Position numbers and translations under genes: made by a program | Assembly (NCBI RefSeq): GCF_017255415.1 | Contig: NZ_JAFJZZ010000002.1 | Span: 124,001-188,000, forward strand | Source: Clostridium aminobutyricum | GTDB lineage: Bacteria; Bacillota; Clostridia; Peptostreptococcales; Anaerovoracaceae | Direction of reading: 5' to 3' | Length of the DNA: 64,000 bases | Part shown: positions 11,742 to 20,155 of the stretch, one piece after another | How positions within the stretch are numbered: position 1 is the stretch's first letter | Layout of the letters: each line of letters begins with the position of its first letter | The notes under the pieces: model-generated | Told to the model about the DNA's origin: nothing | Database searches by the model: none | What the model saw: the letters and a program-made list of their open reading frames with translations, nothing else

Positions 11742-12287
11742 TTATAATGTGCCGCTCTTAAGATTTCCCTTAAGATCATCAAGACGCTTTCTAATGGTAG
11801 CATCAAGGACCTTCCCTTCAATGAATACCTTCACGCCTCCCAAAATAGTCGTATCTATTTTGTTCTCAAGTTTAACATTCTTTTTTAGGAGCTTGCCCGT
11901 CTTTTGTTCAAATTGTTCTAGTTGCTCTCCAGTAAGCGGTTCCACAGAATAAATAACACCTTTTGAAATGCCCGCTATTTCATCTAAAATACTTTGATAT
12001 TGATTAACGATTCCCGAAAAGGCTCTCGTTCTTCTTTTATCAATTAATATAAATAAGAAATTCAGCACTTCGGGGCTAATTTTTCCTTGAAAAATTTGTT
12101 CAACAGCATGTTTTTTTTCTGCACCAGAAAGAACCGGCGTATTGATAAACTCATAAAAATCCGGCTCTGCTATAAACAAGTCCCGAATCTGTTTCACCTC
12201 ATCCAGTATAATTTCTACCTTGTTCTCATCTCTGGCAGCTTCAAATAAAGCTCTGCCATAGGTGCTTTCTACTGTTAACTCTGCCAT
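11742..12287 (-). CDS. atpH: ATP synthase F1 subunit delta
   Basis: Peripheral-stalk subunit linking F1 to the b subunits. The 181 residues start MAELTVESTYGRALFEAA, which fits the helical N-terminal domain (YGRALFEAA), and end with the typical VxxG-IEGKVLDATIRKRLDDLK segment. The start overlaps the end of atpF by 13 bases. Position and length support the call even though the family is divergent. Confidence 0.92.
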   Translation of the reverse strand: MAELTVESTYGRALFEAARDENKVEIILDEVKQIRDLFIAEPDFYEFINTPVLSGAEKKHAVEQIFQGKISPEVLNFLFILIDKRRTRAFSGIVNQYQSILDEIAGISKGVIYSVEPLTGEQLEQFEQKTGKLLKKNVKLENKIDTTILGGVKVFIEGKVLDATIRKRLDDLKGNLKSGTL

Positions 12288-12769
12288 GTTGCGTTCCCCG
12301 CCTCGTCAATAATTTTTCCGATAACGTCTTGCTGTTCCTGATGATCTAATTGCTTTTCCAAGATTTTCTCAGCAGCAAAAATAGCAAGCGCACCAATTTC
12401 TTGTTTCATATCCTCCAGAGCTTTTTTCTTAAGTCTCTCTATTTCAACCTCAGTCTGCTTTAAAAGCTGAACAGATCTTGCCTGGGACTCATCTAGGATT
12501 TCTTTCGCCTGAGCGTCCGCTTTCACCTTCGCGTCCTTCACAATATCTCTACCTACACCTTCAAGATCTGCCAATTGTTTTTCATAGGATTTCACCAACT
12601 TTTCAGCTTCTAGATTCTTCGTTTCTGCACTATTGATGTTTTCTAATATTTCATTGTTTCTAGTCTCAATGACGTCACTAACCTTTTTGAATAGAAAGTG
12701 CTTCAAGATAGCGATGAGCACAATGAAATTGACCATCGTCGCAAAAATCGTAAATAAATTAAATTCCAT
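12275..12769 (-). CDS. atpF: ATP synthase Fo subunit b
   Basis: Peripheral-stalk subunit with one N-terminal transmembrane helix (residues about 6-27, LFTIFATMVNFIVLIAILKH) and a long charged coiled coil ending near residue 155. The 164-residue length is typical. GGGAGG lies about 11 bases before the ATG. Only one b-type gene is present, so the stalk is presumably a b homodimer. Confidence 0.92.
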   Translation of the reverse strand: MEFNLFTIFATMVNFIVLIAILKHFLFKKVSDVIETRNNEILENINSAETKNLEAEKLVKSYEKQLADLEGVGRDIVKDAKVKADAQAKEILDESQARSVQLLKQTEVEIERLKKKALEDMKQEIGALAIFAAEKILEKQLDHQEQQDVIGKIIDEAGNATWQS

Positions 12770-12820
12770 TTTGTCAGAAGCCTCCCTTCCAGTTCATTCT
12801 TTACAAAACCACTGGTATAA

Positions 12821-13072
12821 TTATTGCCATTTAACAAAAATTAGCATGATTGAAATGAACAATGCATATAGGGAAGTTACTTCAGCAAACGCAATACCTA
12901 AAATCATGGTTGACATGATATCACCTTTCGCTTCAGGCTGTCTTGCAATAGCTTCTACGGCTTTTCCTGAAACGGTACCGATACCAACTCCTCCGCCTAA
13001 GCATCCGATCGCCGCTAATCCGGCACCAACCGCTAGCATTCCGTTTAGAAAAGTGTTAGAATCAATATTCAT
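12821..13072 (-). CDS. atpE: ATP synthase Fo subunit c
   Basis: Ring-forming proteolipid of 83 residues with two transmembrane helices around the polar loop ARQPEAKGD. The ion-binding glutamate lies in helix 2 within [12 protein letters not shown]. The sodium-type ligands known from Ilyobacter (Gln in helix 1 and Ser after the Glu) are replaced here by Ile in [10 protein letters not shown] and Val after the Glu. A proton-coupled ring is therefore more likely, which is inference. Confidence 0.95.
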   Translation of the reverse strand: MNIDSNTFLNGMLAVGAGLAAIGCLGGGVGIGTVSGKAVEAIARQPEAKGDIMSTMILGIAFAEVTSLYALFISIMLIFVKWQ

Positions 13073-13174
13073 CTTTTTTCCTCCTTAATTGTCTACTCTT
13101 TTTTATGTGTTTTTATGTTTTTATATAATATCTAATGCTCGCACAAAACTCTACGGCATCAATTATTATCAATC

Positions 13175-13864
13175 TTAGTGATGTTCTGCTCCATGGTCGG
13201 CACCAATCTTGATATATACCATCGTCAACATCATGAATACAAACACTTGGATCAGTCCATCAAATATGTCAAAGAACGCATGTAACGGAATCGGTGCTAT
13301 GAAAGCAAACTTACCCATTGCTTCATACACGATTCCCAGAACGATAGTACCTACCAGCATATTACAAAACAGTCGAAGCGATAAAGATAGGGGTATGGTC
13401 AGCTTTTCAAGTAAATTTAATGGCAGCATTGCTGCATAAGGCTTAAAAAAGCTTCCGGCATATCCGCCCACTCCGCACTTACTGATCGCATTTGCATTAA
13501 TCAGTACAAAGGTCATAAGGGCAAAAGTAGCTGCAACATTGATGTCTTTCGTAGCCGGTTCTATTCCAACCAAGCCGGATAGGTTTAATAATCCCATAAA
13601 AACTGCCATTGCACCGATATAGGGTACAAAAAAACGCTTGTACTCATCGCCCATATTAGACTTGACTAACCCATTGATCATGTTAACAAACATTTCCAGT
13701 ACGTTCTGCTTTTTATTGGGCACCTTGCCTAGATTTCTGGTTAAAAGCAGTACCAAAACGATGATAACAGCCATTATAATCCACTGTGTCACTATACTTG
13801 TCGTCACAGCAATTGAATGGTTAAAAATGTTGAAACTAAATACCGTTTCAGGATTCATGTGCAT
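13175..13864 (-). CDS. atpB: ATP synthase Fo subunit a
   Basis: Membrane stator forming the ion half-channels against the c-ring. The 229-residue protein has five or six transmembrane segments. The essential arginine lies in SLRLFCNMLVG, and the conserved C-terminal helix contains LIQVFVFMMLTMVYI. The ATG at 13864 directly follows the stop of the upstream atpI-like gene, with AAGGAAG seven bases upstream, so the two are translationally coupled. Confidence 0.95.
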   Translation of the reverse strand: MHMNPETVFSFNIFNHSIAVTTSIVTQWIIMAVIIVLVLLLTRNLGKVPNKKQNVLEMFVNMINGLVKSNMGDEYKRFFVPYIGAMAVFMGLLNLSGLVGIEPATKDINVAATFALMTFVLINANAISKCGVGGYAGSFFKPYAAMLPLNLLEKLTIPLSLSLRLFCNMLVGTIVLGIVYEAMGKFAFIAPIPLHAFFDIFDGLIQVFVFMMLTMVYIKIGADHGAEHH

Positions 13865-14242
13865 TTAATTACTTCCTTTCTTTCTTAGCATTACTCTAGT
13901 TACTCCATAAAGAATAACTGCCATATAGTGAAGACTATAACCGATTAAAAATGCCAAATAACTCATTGTATCATTACGGCACAGTAAAACAGCAATAGCC
14001 ACCGTAACCATCACTCTGCCTGCAGCCCCCAAGACATAAAACGCCTTTTTTGCTTTCGCCTGAAGCATGTAATTCGCAAGGAAGGCATTTAATAGAAAGT
14101 TCGCCAGTGATAGAATTATCGCAATAATAACTATTGCCGTATATTCTTTAAAATTCATTATCGATATCAAGGCTGCTGCTATAAGTATAACTATATCATA
14201 CCCTGTAACTTTTTTTAACATTTCTTTTGTATCTTTATTCAA
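13865..14242 (-). CDS. atpI: AtpI-like membrane protein, first gene of the ATP synthase operon
   Basis: Hydrophobic 125-residue protein with four predicted helices (for example IVLIAAALISIMNF, AIVIIAIILSLANFLLNAFL, YSLHYMAVILYG). AtpI proteins help c-ring assembly or magnesium supply and are poorly conserved, so the call rests mainly on position ahead of atpB. The start is a TTG at 14242 with GGGGGA nine bases upstream. An AT-rich TATAAT-containing stretch near 14270-14290 may be the operon promoter, but spacing to a -35 is poor. Confidence 0.7.
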   Translation of the reverse strand: MNKDTKEMLKKVTGYDIVILIAAALISIMNFKEYTAIVIIAIILSLANFLLNAFLANYMLQAKAKKAFYVLGAAGRVMVTVAIAVLLCRNDTMSYLAFLIGYSLHYMAVILYGVTRVMLRKKGSN

Positions 14243-14249
14243 ATTAGCT

Positions 14250-14660
14250 TATCCCCCGATGATCACTTTTATTATATTCATATCTCTTGCGTCAATATAA
14301 ATCAGGCAATTGTTGTTATTTTTTTATCAATCATGAAGACCCTACACATAGTATTTGCTTATAGCCGATATATATTAGAATGAATATTTTTGCTTTTAAT
14401 ATTTATAAATAAAAGTTAACATAGATTTAACATACTTACTTCTACGACAAAATATCGGTTTTTCCTATTGTTTTTTACAAATTAAATAATATTATAGCCT
14501 TAAATTTTTAAATGTAAAGCATCGTTAATAAAAAAACAAAGTTAAATTTGGGAGCATTGCATGCAATTAAAGAAATCCCTTGAAATTTCAAGGGATTTTC
14601 ATATTTTTTATGAGATTAGAAAAAAATACTAATTTGTGCTGCTTATGTTATTTTGATGCT
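14250..14660. other. AT-rich intergenic region between MATE and ATP synthase genes
   Basis: Apart from the palindrome at 14573-14598 described separately, this gap of about 420 bases holds only AT-rich sequence. It presumably contains the ATP synthase promoter at its right-hand side as seen on the minus strand near 14270-14300. No ORF with a ribosome site was found. Confidence 0.5.
14573..14598. terminator. Palindromic terminator after the MATE gene
   Basis: A 13+13-base perfect palindrome with outer arm AAATCCCTTG and inner AAATTT. It lies about 65 bases past the MATE stop on the minus strand. Both exits are T-rich, so it could act in either direction. Confidence 0.65.
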
Positions 14661-14663
14661 GTT

Positions 14664-16034
14664 CTAAATGTCATGAACCAGATTCTTCACCCATTTTCTA
14701 GAACAGAAGCGTTTTACACAGATCACATTTTTGATGAGTTCTTCACTCTGCGCCATCAATACAACAAAATAAATAGGTAAATGGAATACCAGCGCCCCTA
14801 AAAAAACCATCGGAACTCCGATCAGCCAAACTGCACCAACTTCTACGCACATCGCAAAATGCGTGTCTCCTCCGCAGCGGAAAGTACCTACAATATTTAA
14901 CCCATTGTAGACCTTCAGTGGCATAAAAATGCCGTAAATGCCTACAATCAGCATGGCATAATGCAGTCCTAAAGGCGTGAAATTAAACAGTTTCAAAATC
15001 CAATGAGACGATAAAATCAAGAGACCGCCTGAAAAGATGCCGATATAGACACCTATTTTCAACAGTCGTTTGGCTAAAGCAAAGGCATACTCCATCTCTC
15101 CTCTTCCCAATCGTTGTCCGACCAATATAATTAAGGCATCTCCAAGGCTGAATATCGCATAAATAAACAGTGTATTAATCGTATTGCTGGCCTGTATCGC
15201 GGCAAATTCCGTGACACCCATTCTTCCGTAAGCCGCATTGTACGTAGCCATTCCTAAGCTCCACATGGTTTCATTAATCATGACCGGAATACCGGTTATT
15301 AAAACTTTGAACACCAACGGTTTGTGCCAACCGATAAATTCGTGTGCTTTTCCTGCCAGAATGTTCTTCCGGATGAAAACCACATACAGTACCAAAGATA
15401 ATTCTAGCAGTCTGGATATTGCCGTAGCGATTGCTGCACCTTCCACGCCGAGCGCTGGCGCTCCCCAATTACCAAAAATAAAAAGGTAATTTAAAAAAGT
15501 ATTGGTGGATAACGCAATGGCACTGATTTTTAAAGGAATTTTTGTCTGATGGGTCACTCTAAGAGCCGCTGTAAAGGGAACTGTAATGCTGATAGTTAAA
15601 AAACAAACAGATGCAATTCGTATAAAATCTTTTCCTAGATCAACAGCTTGCGGAATATTAGTAAATAATCGAAGAATATGCTCCGGGAAAAACATACCGG
15701 GGATGAAGAAAAACATACTGACACCGACACATAAGGTCACCGCAAATCCTGTTACTTTTCGAATGCTCTGCAGGTCTCCTTTTCCCCAGAATTGTGCCAT
15801 AAAAGCAGAGGAACCGCTGGCAAAGCCAAACATCACACCCCAGTGTACAAAGAATAGTTGATTGGAAAGACCGACTGCGGCCAGTTCCACTTCCCCCAGA
15901 CTTCCAACCATGACCGCATCAACCAAGTTTAAAGAAGATGCAATCAGGCTTTGAAGGGCGATAGGAAGCGCAACAGTCGCTAACGTCTTATATAAAGTTT
16001 TACTTTCAATTTGAATTGGTAGATTTTTCTCCAT
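14664..16034 (-). CDS. MATE-family multidrug/metabolite efflux protein
   Basis: Inner-membrane cation-coupled antiporter of 456 residues with about twelve hydrophobic segments in two halves. The N-terminal ALPIALQSLIASSLNLVDAVMVGSLGE-type motif (ALPIALQSL ... VDAVMVGSLGE) and the central GIPVMINETMWSLG block are typical. The start overlaps the end of wecB by 29 bases, so it is probably translated from the same message. The substrate is unknown. No obviously better start is visible. Confidence 0.88.
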   Translation of the reverse strand: MEKNLPIQIESKTLYKTLATVALPIALQSLIASSLNLVDAVMVGSLGEVELAAVGLSNQLFFVHWGVMFGFASGSSAFMAQFWGKGDLQSIRKVTGFAVTLCVGVSMFFFIPGMFFPEHILRLFTNIPQAVDLGKDFIRIASVCFLTISITVPFTAALRVTHQTKIPLKISAIALSTNTFLNYLFIFGNWGAPALGVEGAAIATAISRLLELSLVLYVVFIRKNILAGKAHEFIGWHKPLVFKVLITGIPVMINETMWSLGMATYNAAYGRMGVTEFAAIQASNTINTLFIYAIFSLGDALIILVGQRLGRGEMEYAFALAKRLLKIGVYIGIFSGGLLILSSHWILKLFNFTPLGLHYAMLIVGIYGIFMPLKVYNGLNIVGTFRCGGDTHFAMCVEVGAVWLIGVPMVFLGALVFHLPIYFVVLMAQSEELIKNVICVKRFCSRKWVKNLVHDI

Positions 16035-17154
16035 AGGCCTTTATCGCTTTTACAATCCTTTCACAGGCATGACCGTCTCCATATGGATTCACCGCATGTG
16101 CCATTTCATCGTAAGCAGCCTGGTTTACCAGCAGCTCTTTTGACATGGCATAAATCGTTTCCAAATCAATCCCGGCTAATTTTGCAGTCCCTGCCTCAAC
16201 AGCCTCCGGTCTCTCGGTTTCTTTTCGAACCACTAACACCGGTTTCCCAAGAGCCGGGGCTTCCTCCTGCATGCCGCCGGAATCCGTTATAATAAAGAAA
16301 GACTTTGCCATAAGATTCACAAATGGCTGATATTGAAGCGGATCGATCAAGTGAACCCGCGGTACACCATTTAAAATTTTATTGGCTGTTTCCCTTACTT
16401 TCGGGTTCATATGCATCGGATAAATAATTTCCACATCGTCGAATTCTTCGGCCAGCCGCCTGATCGCCCCAAAGATATTTTCCATATTTTCGCCTAAATT
16501 TTCACGGCGGTGACAGGTAACCGTTATCACTCTTCTCTGTTCAAAGTTAATTTTTTTTAAGGTCTCATCCTCAAACTCATATGGTTTTTCAACTACTTCT
16601 AAAAGAGCATCTATTACGGTATTCCCTGTAATATATATGATATTTTCATTAATTGATTCTCTCAAAAGATTGTTTTTATTTCGCTCGGTCGGAGCAAAAT
16701 GAAAATCCGCAAGGTGTCCGGTAAGTACCCGGTTCATTTCCTCCGGATAAGGCGAGTATTTATCATAGGTCCGAAGTCCCGCTTCCACATGGCCGACTTT
16801 AATTTGCTGATAGAAGCTTGCAAGGCCTGCCGCAAAAGTAGTCGTCGTATCCCCATGAACCAGTACAACGTCCGGTTTCTCCTTTTTCAATACTTCTTCC
16901 AGTCCTACTAATACATTGGAAGTAATCTGACTGATCGTTTGGTTCGGTTTCATAATATTTAAATCGTAGTCGGGCACAAGCTGAAAGAGCTCCAATACCT
17001 GATCGAGCATTTCTCGATGCTGTGCAGTCACACAAAGCACCGACTCAATACCTTCCGTTTCATTCAATGCTTTTACCAATGGCGCCATCTTAATCGCTTC
17101 AGGTCTGGTCCCAAAAACGGTCATTACCTTCATCTTTTTTTGCTTCTCTGACAT
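16006..17154 (-). CDS. wecB: UDP-N-acetylglucosamine 2-epimerase (non-hydrolysing)
   Basis: Converts UDP-GlcNAc to UDP-ManNAc, a precursor for teichoic-acid linkage units or surface polysaccharide. The family signature VFGTRPEAIKMAPL is at the N-terminus, followed by CVTAQHREMLDQVLELF, VHGDTTTTFA, HVEAGLRT and the late ITDSGGMQEEAP block. I place the start at the ATG at 17154 (MSEKQKKMKV, 382 residues) because AGAAAGG lies nine bases upstream. Starts at 17133 and 17262 are also open. Its 5' end overlaps the end of the tagO-like gene within a 21-bp tandem repeat. Confidence 0.92.
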   Translation of the reverse strand: MSEKQKKMKVMTVFGTRPEAIKMAPLVKALNETEGIESVLCVTAQHREMLDQVLELFQLVPDYDLNIMKPNQTISQITSNVLVGLEEVLKKEKPDVVLVHGDTTTTFAAGLASFYQQIKVGHVEAGLRTYDKYSPYPEEMNRVLTGHLADFHFAPTERNKNNLLRESINENIIYITGNTVIDALLEVVEKPYEFEDETLKKINFEQRRVITVTCHRRENLGENMENIFGAIRRLAEEFDDVEIIYPMHMNPKVRETANKILNGVPRVHLIDPLQYQPFVNLMAKSFFIITDSGGMQEEAPALGKPVLVVRKETERPEAVEAGTAKLAGIDLETIYAMSKELLVNQAAYDEMAHAVNPYGDGHACERIVKAIKAYGEKSTNSN

Positions 17155-17192
17155 TGTTTTCTGCCTTTCTGATATGGTTTTTTGCTTTTCTG
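17130..17192. repeat. Three 21-bp tandem repeats at the tagO / wecB overlap
   Basis: Units at 17130-17150, 17151-17171 and 17172-17192, read on the minus strand, all begin CAGA and share the A-rich pattern CAGAaAaGCAaAAAAc. A fourth, decayed unit may follow at 17193-17213. In the wecB frame each unit encodes a K/R-QK(T/K)-M/I-S-E heptad; in the tagO frame it encodes a basic Lys/Gln/Arg tail. The repeat also supplies the wecB ribosome site. Confidence 0.8.
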
Positions 17193-18266
17193 CTTTTTCG
17201 ATAACTTGTCTTGCCTTTTTTCTTCTTGCTGTACATTGACGGCTTTGATCCGGAGTTTCCAATTGTTTGCATCCGTTAAAAAGATATAAATATACATCGC
17301 AGCAATACCGATCAGTCCGGCTGTTTCCACAAATAAATCCCTGCTGAACAGAACCGCAGCCACACCCATCACACCGCTGATTCCGTAAAGAGTCATGACG
17401 GTTCTTCGCTGTCCCATCCCTGATGCCATTAACCGATGATGCAAATGACCCTTATCGGGCTCCATAATCGGTCTGTGATTCACCAGTCTGCGTAAAATCG
17501 CAAAGGCAGTGTCGAAAATAGGAACGCCAAGAACCAATACGGGAATAATGACCGCCATAATAGTGGCTCCTTTGACCGGTCCCACGATAGATAGTGAGGC
17601 AAGCATAAAGCCTAGAAATAAAGATCCGCCGTCTCCCATAAAGATTTTAGCCGGATGGAAATTGAAAGGCAAGAAACCTATCGCTCCGCCAGCGACGGCG
17701 AGCATCGCAATGGTGGCCGGATAGGCCCCATGAATATAAGCGGCATAAGCAATACTTAAGGAGGCAATGGCTGATACACCGGTTGCCAAACCATCCAAGC
17801 CATCAATCAGATTGACCGTATTGGTGATGCCAACGATCCAAAGAATAGTTATGATATAACCGGTTAAACCGCCAAAATAATTGTGTCCTCCATCCCCAAA
17901 ATGGTTCGTAATAAATAAAATTCGGACTCCAAAACCGTACACCACGGAGGCACAAGCGATTTGCCCCAGCAGCTTTACTTTTGCCGACAACGTTTTCAAA
18001 TCATCGACGATCCCCAAGAGGTAAATGAGAATTCCTCCTATCAGGATCCCTTGAAACTCATGGTTGGTTCCGAGAGTCACTGCGATGGCCGCAGTCGTTC
18101 CAATAAAAATAGCCATTCCTCCGAATCGAGGCATCGGCTTCGTATGCATACGCCGGTTATCCTTTGGAATATCTACCGCACCGATTTTGGGTGCGATTTT
18201 AATCGCAACAGGCGTAAAAATCAGTGACAGCACAAAAGCTGTCATAAACGCTATCCAAAGTGTCAT
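17130..18266 (-). CDS. tagO: Undecaprenyl-phosphate GlcNAc-1-phosphate transferase (MraY/WecA/TagO family)
   Basis: Membrane enzyme that loads GlcNAc-1-phosphate onto undecaprenyl phosphate, the first step of teichoic-acid or surface-polysaccharide synthesis. The 378 residues carry about ten helices and the family motifs DDLKTLSAKVKLLGQI, NLIDGLDGLATG, NFHPAKIFMGDGGSLFLG and the cytosolic HHRLMASGMGQRR loop. The last 35 or so residues are unusually Lys/Arg/Gln-rich because the frame runs through the 21-bp repeat shared with wecB. GGGG lies seven bases before the ATG. The neighbour wecB supports a linkage-unit or capsule role. Confidence 0.92.
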   Translation of the reverse strand: MTLWIAFMTAFVLSLIFTPVAIKIAPKIGAVDIPKDNRRMHTKPMPRFGGMAIFIGTTAAIAVTLGTNHEFQGILIGGILIYLLGIVDDLKTLSAKVKLLGQIACASVVYGFGVRILFITNHFGDGGHNYFGGLTGYIITILWIVGITNTVNLIDGLDGLATGVSAIASLSIAYAAYIHGAYPATIAMLAVAGGAIGFLPFNFHPAKIFMGDGGSLFLGFMLASLSIVGPVKGATIMAVIIPVLVLGVPIFDTAFAILRRLVNHRPIMEPDKGHLHHRLMASGMGQRRTVMTLYGISGVMGVAAVLFSRDLFVETAGLIGIAAMYIYIFLTDANNWKLRIKAVNVQQEEKRQDKLSKKQKSKKPYQKGRKQCQRSKKR

Positions 18267-18268
18267 GT

Positions 18269-18718
18269 CTAATCCCCTAACATTACAATTTTAATTCCTG
18301 CTTCTTCTAATATGTCTTTTGATAATTGATCCGGATATCCTTCCCGTACAAAAATCTCTTTCACGCCTGCATTGATAATCATCTTCGCACAAATGATGCA
18401 GGGTTGATGAGTGATGTATATGGTTGCGCCTTCCACACTTTGTCCCAAATTAGCCGCCTGAATGATCGCGTTTTGCTCTGCATGCAAGGCCATGCACAAT
18501 TCATGACGTTCTCCGGAAGGTATGTTCAATTTCTGCCGCAGGCATCCGCCTCTGTCTTCACAATGCTTGAGGCCTCTCGGTGCACCGTTGTAGCCGGTAG
18601 CTATAATATGCCGGTCTTTGACAATCACTGCGCCGACTTGCCTTCTTAAACAGGTTGACCGCTGTGCCGTCAACGCTGCCAGCTCCATAAAATATTCATT
18701 CCAGCTCGGTCTTTTCAT
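18269..18718 (-). CDS. dCMP deaminase family protein (ComEB-like)
   Basis: Cytoplasmic zinc enzyme converting dCMP to dUMP for thymidylate synthesis. In the 149 residues the zinc and catalytic motif HAE is at His79-Glu81, and the zinc cysteines are Cys107 and Cys110 in PCIIC. Extra N-terminal His/Cys residues typical of this family are present (CEDRGGC). The stop lies two bases before the tagO-like start, so the genes form an operon. The ComEB name reflects family similarity and does not imply competence. Confidence 0.88.
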   Translation of the reverse strand: MKRPSWNEYFMELAALTAQRSTCLRRQVGAVIVKDRHIIATGYNGAPRGLKHCEDRGGCLRQKLNIPSGERHELCMALHAEQNAIIQAANLGQSVEGATIYITHQPCIICAKMIINAGVKEIFVREGYPDQLSKDILEEAGIKIVMLGD

Positions 18719-18783
18719 TTGTTACTCCCCTGTAAAAGCTATATTATTACAATAAGTTACATCCTATGTTAAAGTTTAGTATA

Positions 18784-19590
18784 TCAAAATTTGTTTAATT
18801 CTTCAAGGTCGTAGTATACTTCATACAAATATAATCCCTGGGGAGGCGCAGTATGGCCTGACTTCTGCCTGTCTTTGGAATCAATCGCGGCTTTCACACT
18901 GAGAGGCGTTCTTTTACCAAGCCCCACATCCACTAAAGTTCCGGTAATAATTCTTACCATATTATATAGGAATCCATCGCCTTTTATTTGCAGCTCAATT
19001 TCTTGCTTCCTATTATCCGCTAACTGATTGAAAATCTTTAAGTCGAAAATTGTTCGAACCGTAGTCGCCTTTTCTTCTCCCCCTGCAGCCTGAAAACATT
19101 TGAAATCATGTGTTCCTATGATATATTTTGCGGCATCCTTCATAGCCTCTACATCAAGGGGCTTATTGATCTGATAATAATAATTTCTGCCAAAAATATC
19201 TTTTTCTTGACTATTTAATATCTTATAGACATATTTTTTACCTTTTGCATCAAATCTCGCATGAAAATCCTCTTTTTTTTCCTCTACTTTCACAATTTGT
19301 ACATCTCCGACTGAGCCAATTGAGTTCAACCCTCCTGCCAAGATGTTGTTGACAGCAATCCCGATTCGATCGGTTGGAATGCCGAATTCTCCGCGAAAGT
19401 TTGCCCGCTGTCCTAACGCGTGAACTCCTGCATCGGTACGGCTCGTCCCATTAATAGAAACAGGGGCTCCGCAGACAATACTTAAGGCCTTCTCGATCTC
19501 ACCCTGTACGCTCCGCTTATCGGGCTGCCGCTGCCATCCGCAAAAATTGGTACCGTCGTATTCAATCGTCAGCAAAATATTTCTCATCAT
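18784..19590 (-). CDS. truA: tRNA pseudouridine(38-40) synthase
   Basis: Modifies uridines 38-40 in the anticodon arm of many tRNAs. The 268-residue protein has the N-terminal YDGTNFCGWQRQP block and the catalytic aspartate Asp53 in GTSRTDAGVHALGQ. The YKILNSQ and FLYNMVRIITGTLVDVG blocks follow. Its start lies ten bases after the yhbY stop, so it is likely cotranscribed with that gene. Two adjacent ATGs are possible starts. Confidence 0.95.
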   Translation of the reverse strand: MMRNILLTIEYDGTNFCGWQRQPDKRSVQGEIEKALSIVCGAPVSINGTSRTDAGVHALGQRANFRGEFGIPTDRIGIAVNNILAGGLNSIGSVGDVQIVKVEEKKEDFHARFDAKGKKYVYKILNSQEKDIFGRNYYYQINKPLDVEAMKDAAKYIIGTHDFKCFQAAGGEEKATTVRTIFDLKIFNQLADNRKQEIELQIKGDGFLYNMVRIITGTLVDVGLGKRTPLSVKAAIDSKDRQKSGHTAPPQGLYLYEVYYDLEELNKF

Positions 19591-19599
19591 TGCAACCTA

Positions 19600-19902
19600 T
19601 TATTTCCTCGCTTTCGGAAGTTCAATTTGCTTATTGTCCTTAGACTCTCTGTAGAGCGTAAACTTTCTGCCAATAGCCTGTACAAATTCAGCGCCTAGGG
19701 CTTCTGCAATCTGATTTGCAACATCCTTCGGATTCAACGTACAGCCTTCCTGAATTTTTACTTTCACTAATTCTCTTGCTTCTAAATTCACTTCTACTTC
19801 CTTTATAATGTTTTCCGTGAGCCCTCCCTTTCCTAAAAAAACGATAGGGTCCAGGTTATGAGCCAGACTCCTTAAGTAACTTCTTTGTTTGCTTGTAATC
19901 AT
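19600..19902 (-). CDS. yhbY: YhbY / CRS1-YhbY domain RNA-binding protein
   Basis: Small ribosome-assembly-associated RNA-binding protein. The 100 residues contain the CRM signature (LDPIVFLGKGGLTENIIKEV, then LVKVKIQ, and IGRKFTLYR near the C-terminus). AGAAAGG precedes the ATG. It is first in the operon with truA, and the two genes share a role in RNA maturation. Confidence 0.92.
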   Translation of the reverse strand: MITSKQRSYLRSLAHNLDPIVFLGKGGLTENIIKEVEVNLEARELVKVKIQEGCTLNPKDVANQIAEALGAEFVQAIGRKFTLYRESKDNKQIELPKARK

Positions 19903-20155
19903 TATATTTCCTTTCTTCTTTTATGAGAAACGTCTCAAAAAACGCCTTTTTTATCGCATAGTAAACCTACTTTATTATATATATTCCAGCAATTTTTACA
20001 AGTACGTATACGCCATTTGTCATTTTTATTCCAAATTTCGCATAAAATAATTATTTATAGTATTTAATTGTCTGCTTTTGTCGAACCTATTTACATTTAT
20101 TTTTCGACAGATTACAATGCTTTTAACAGTATATTTGACAGAAGGGGGAGTGTGT

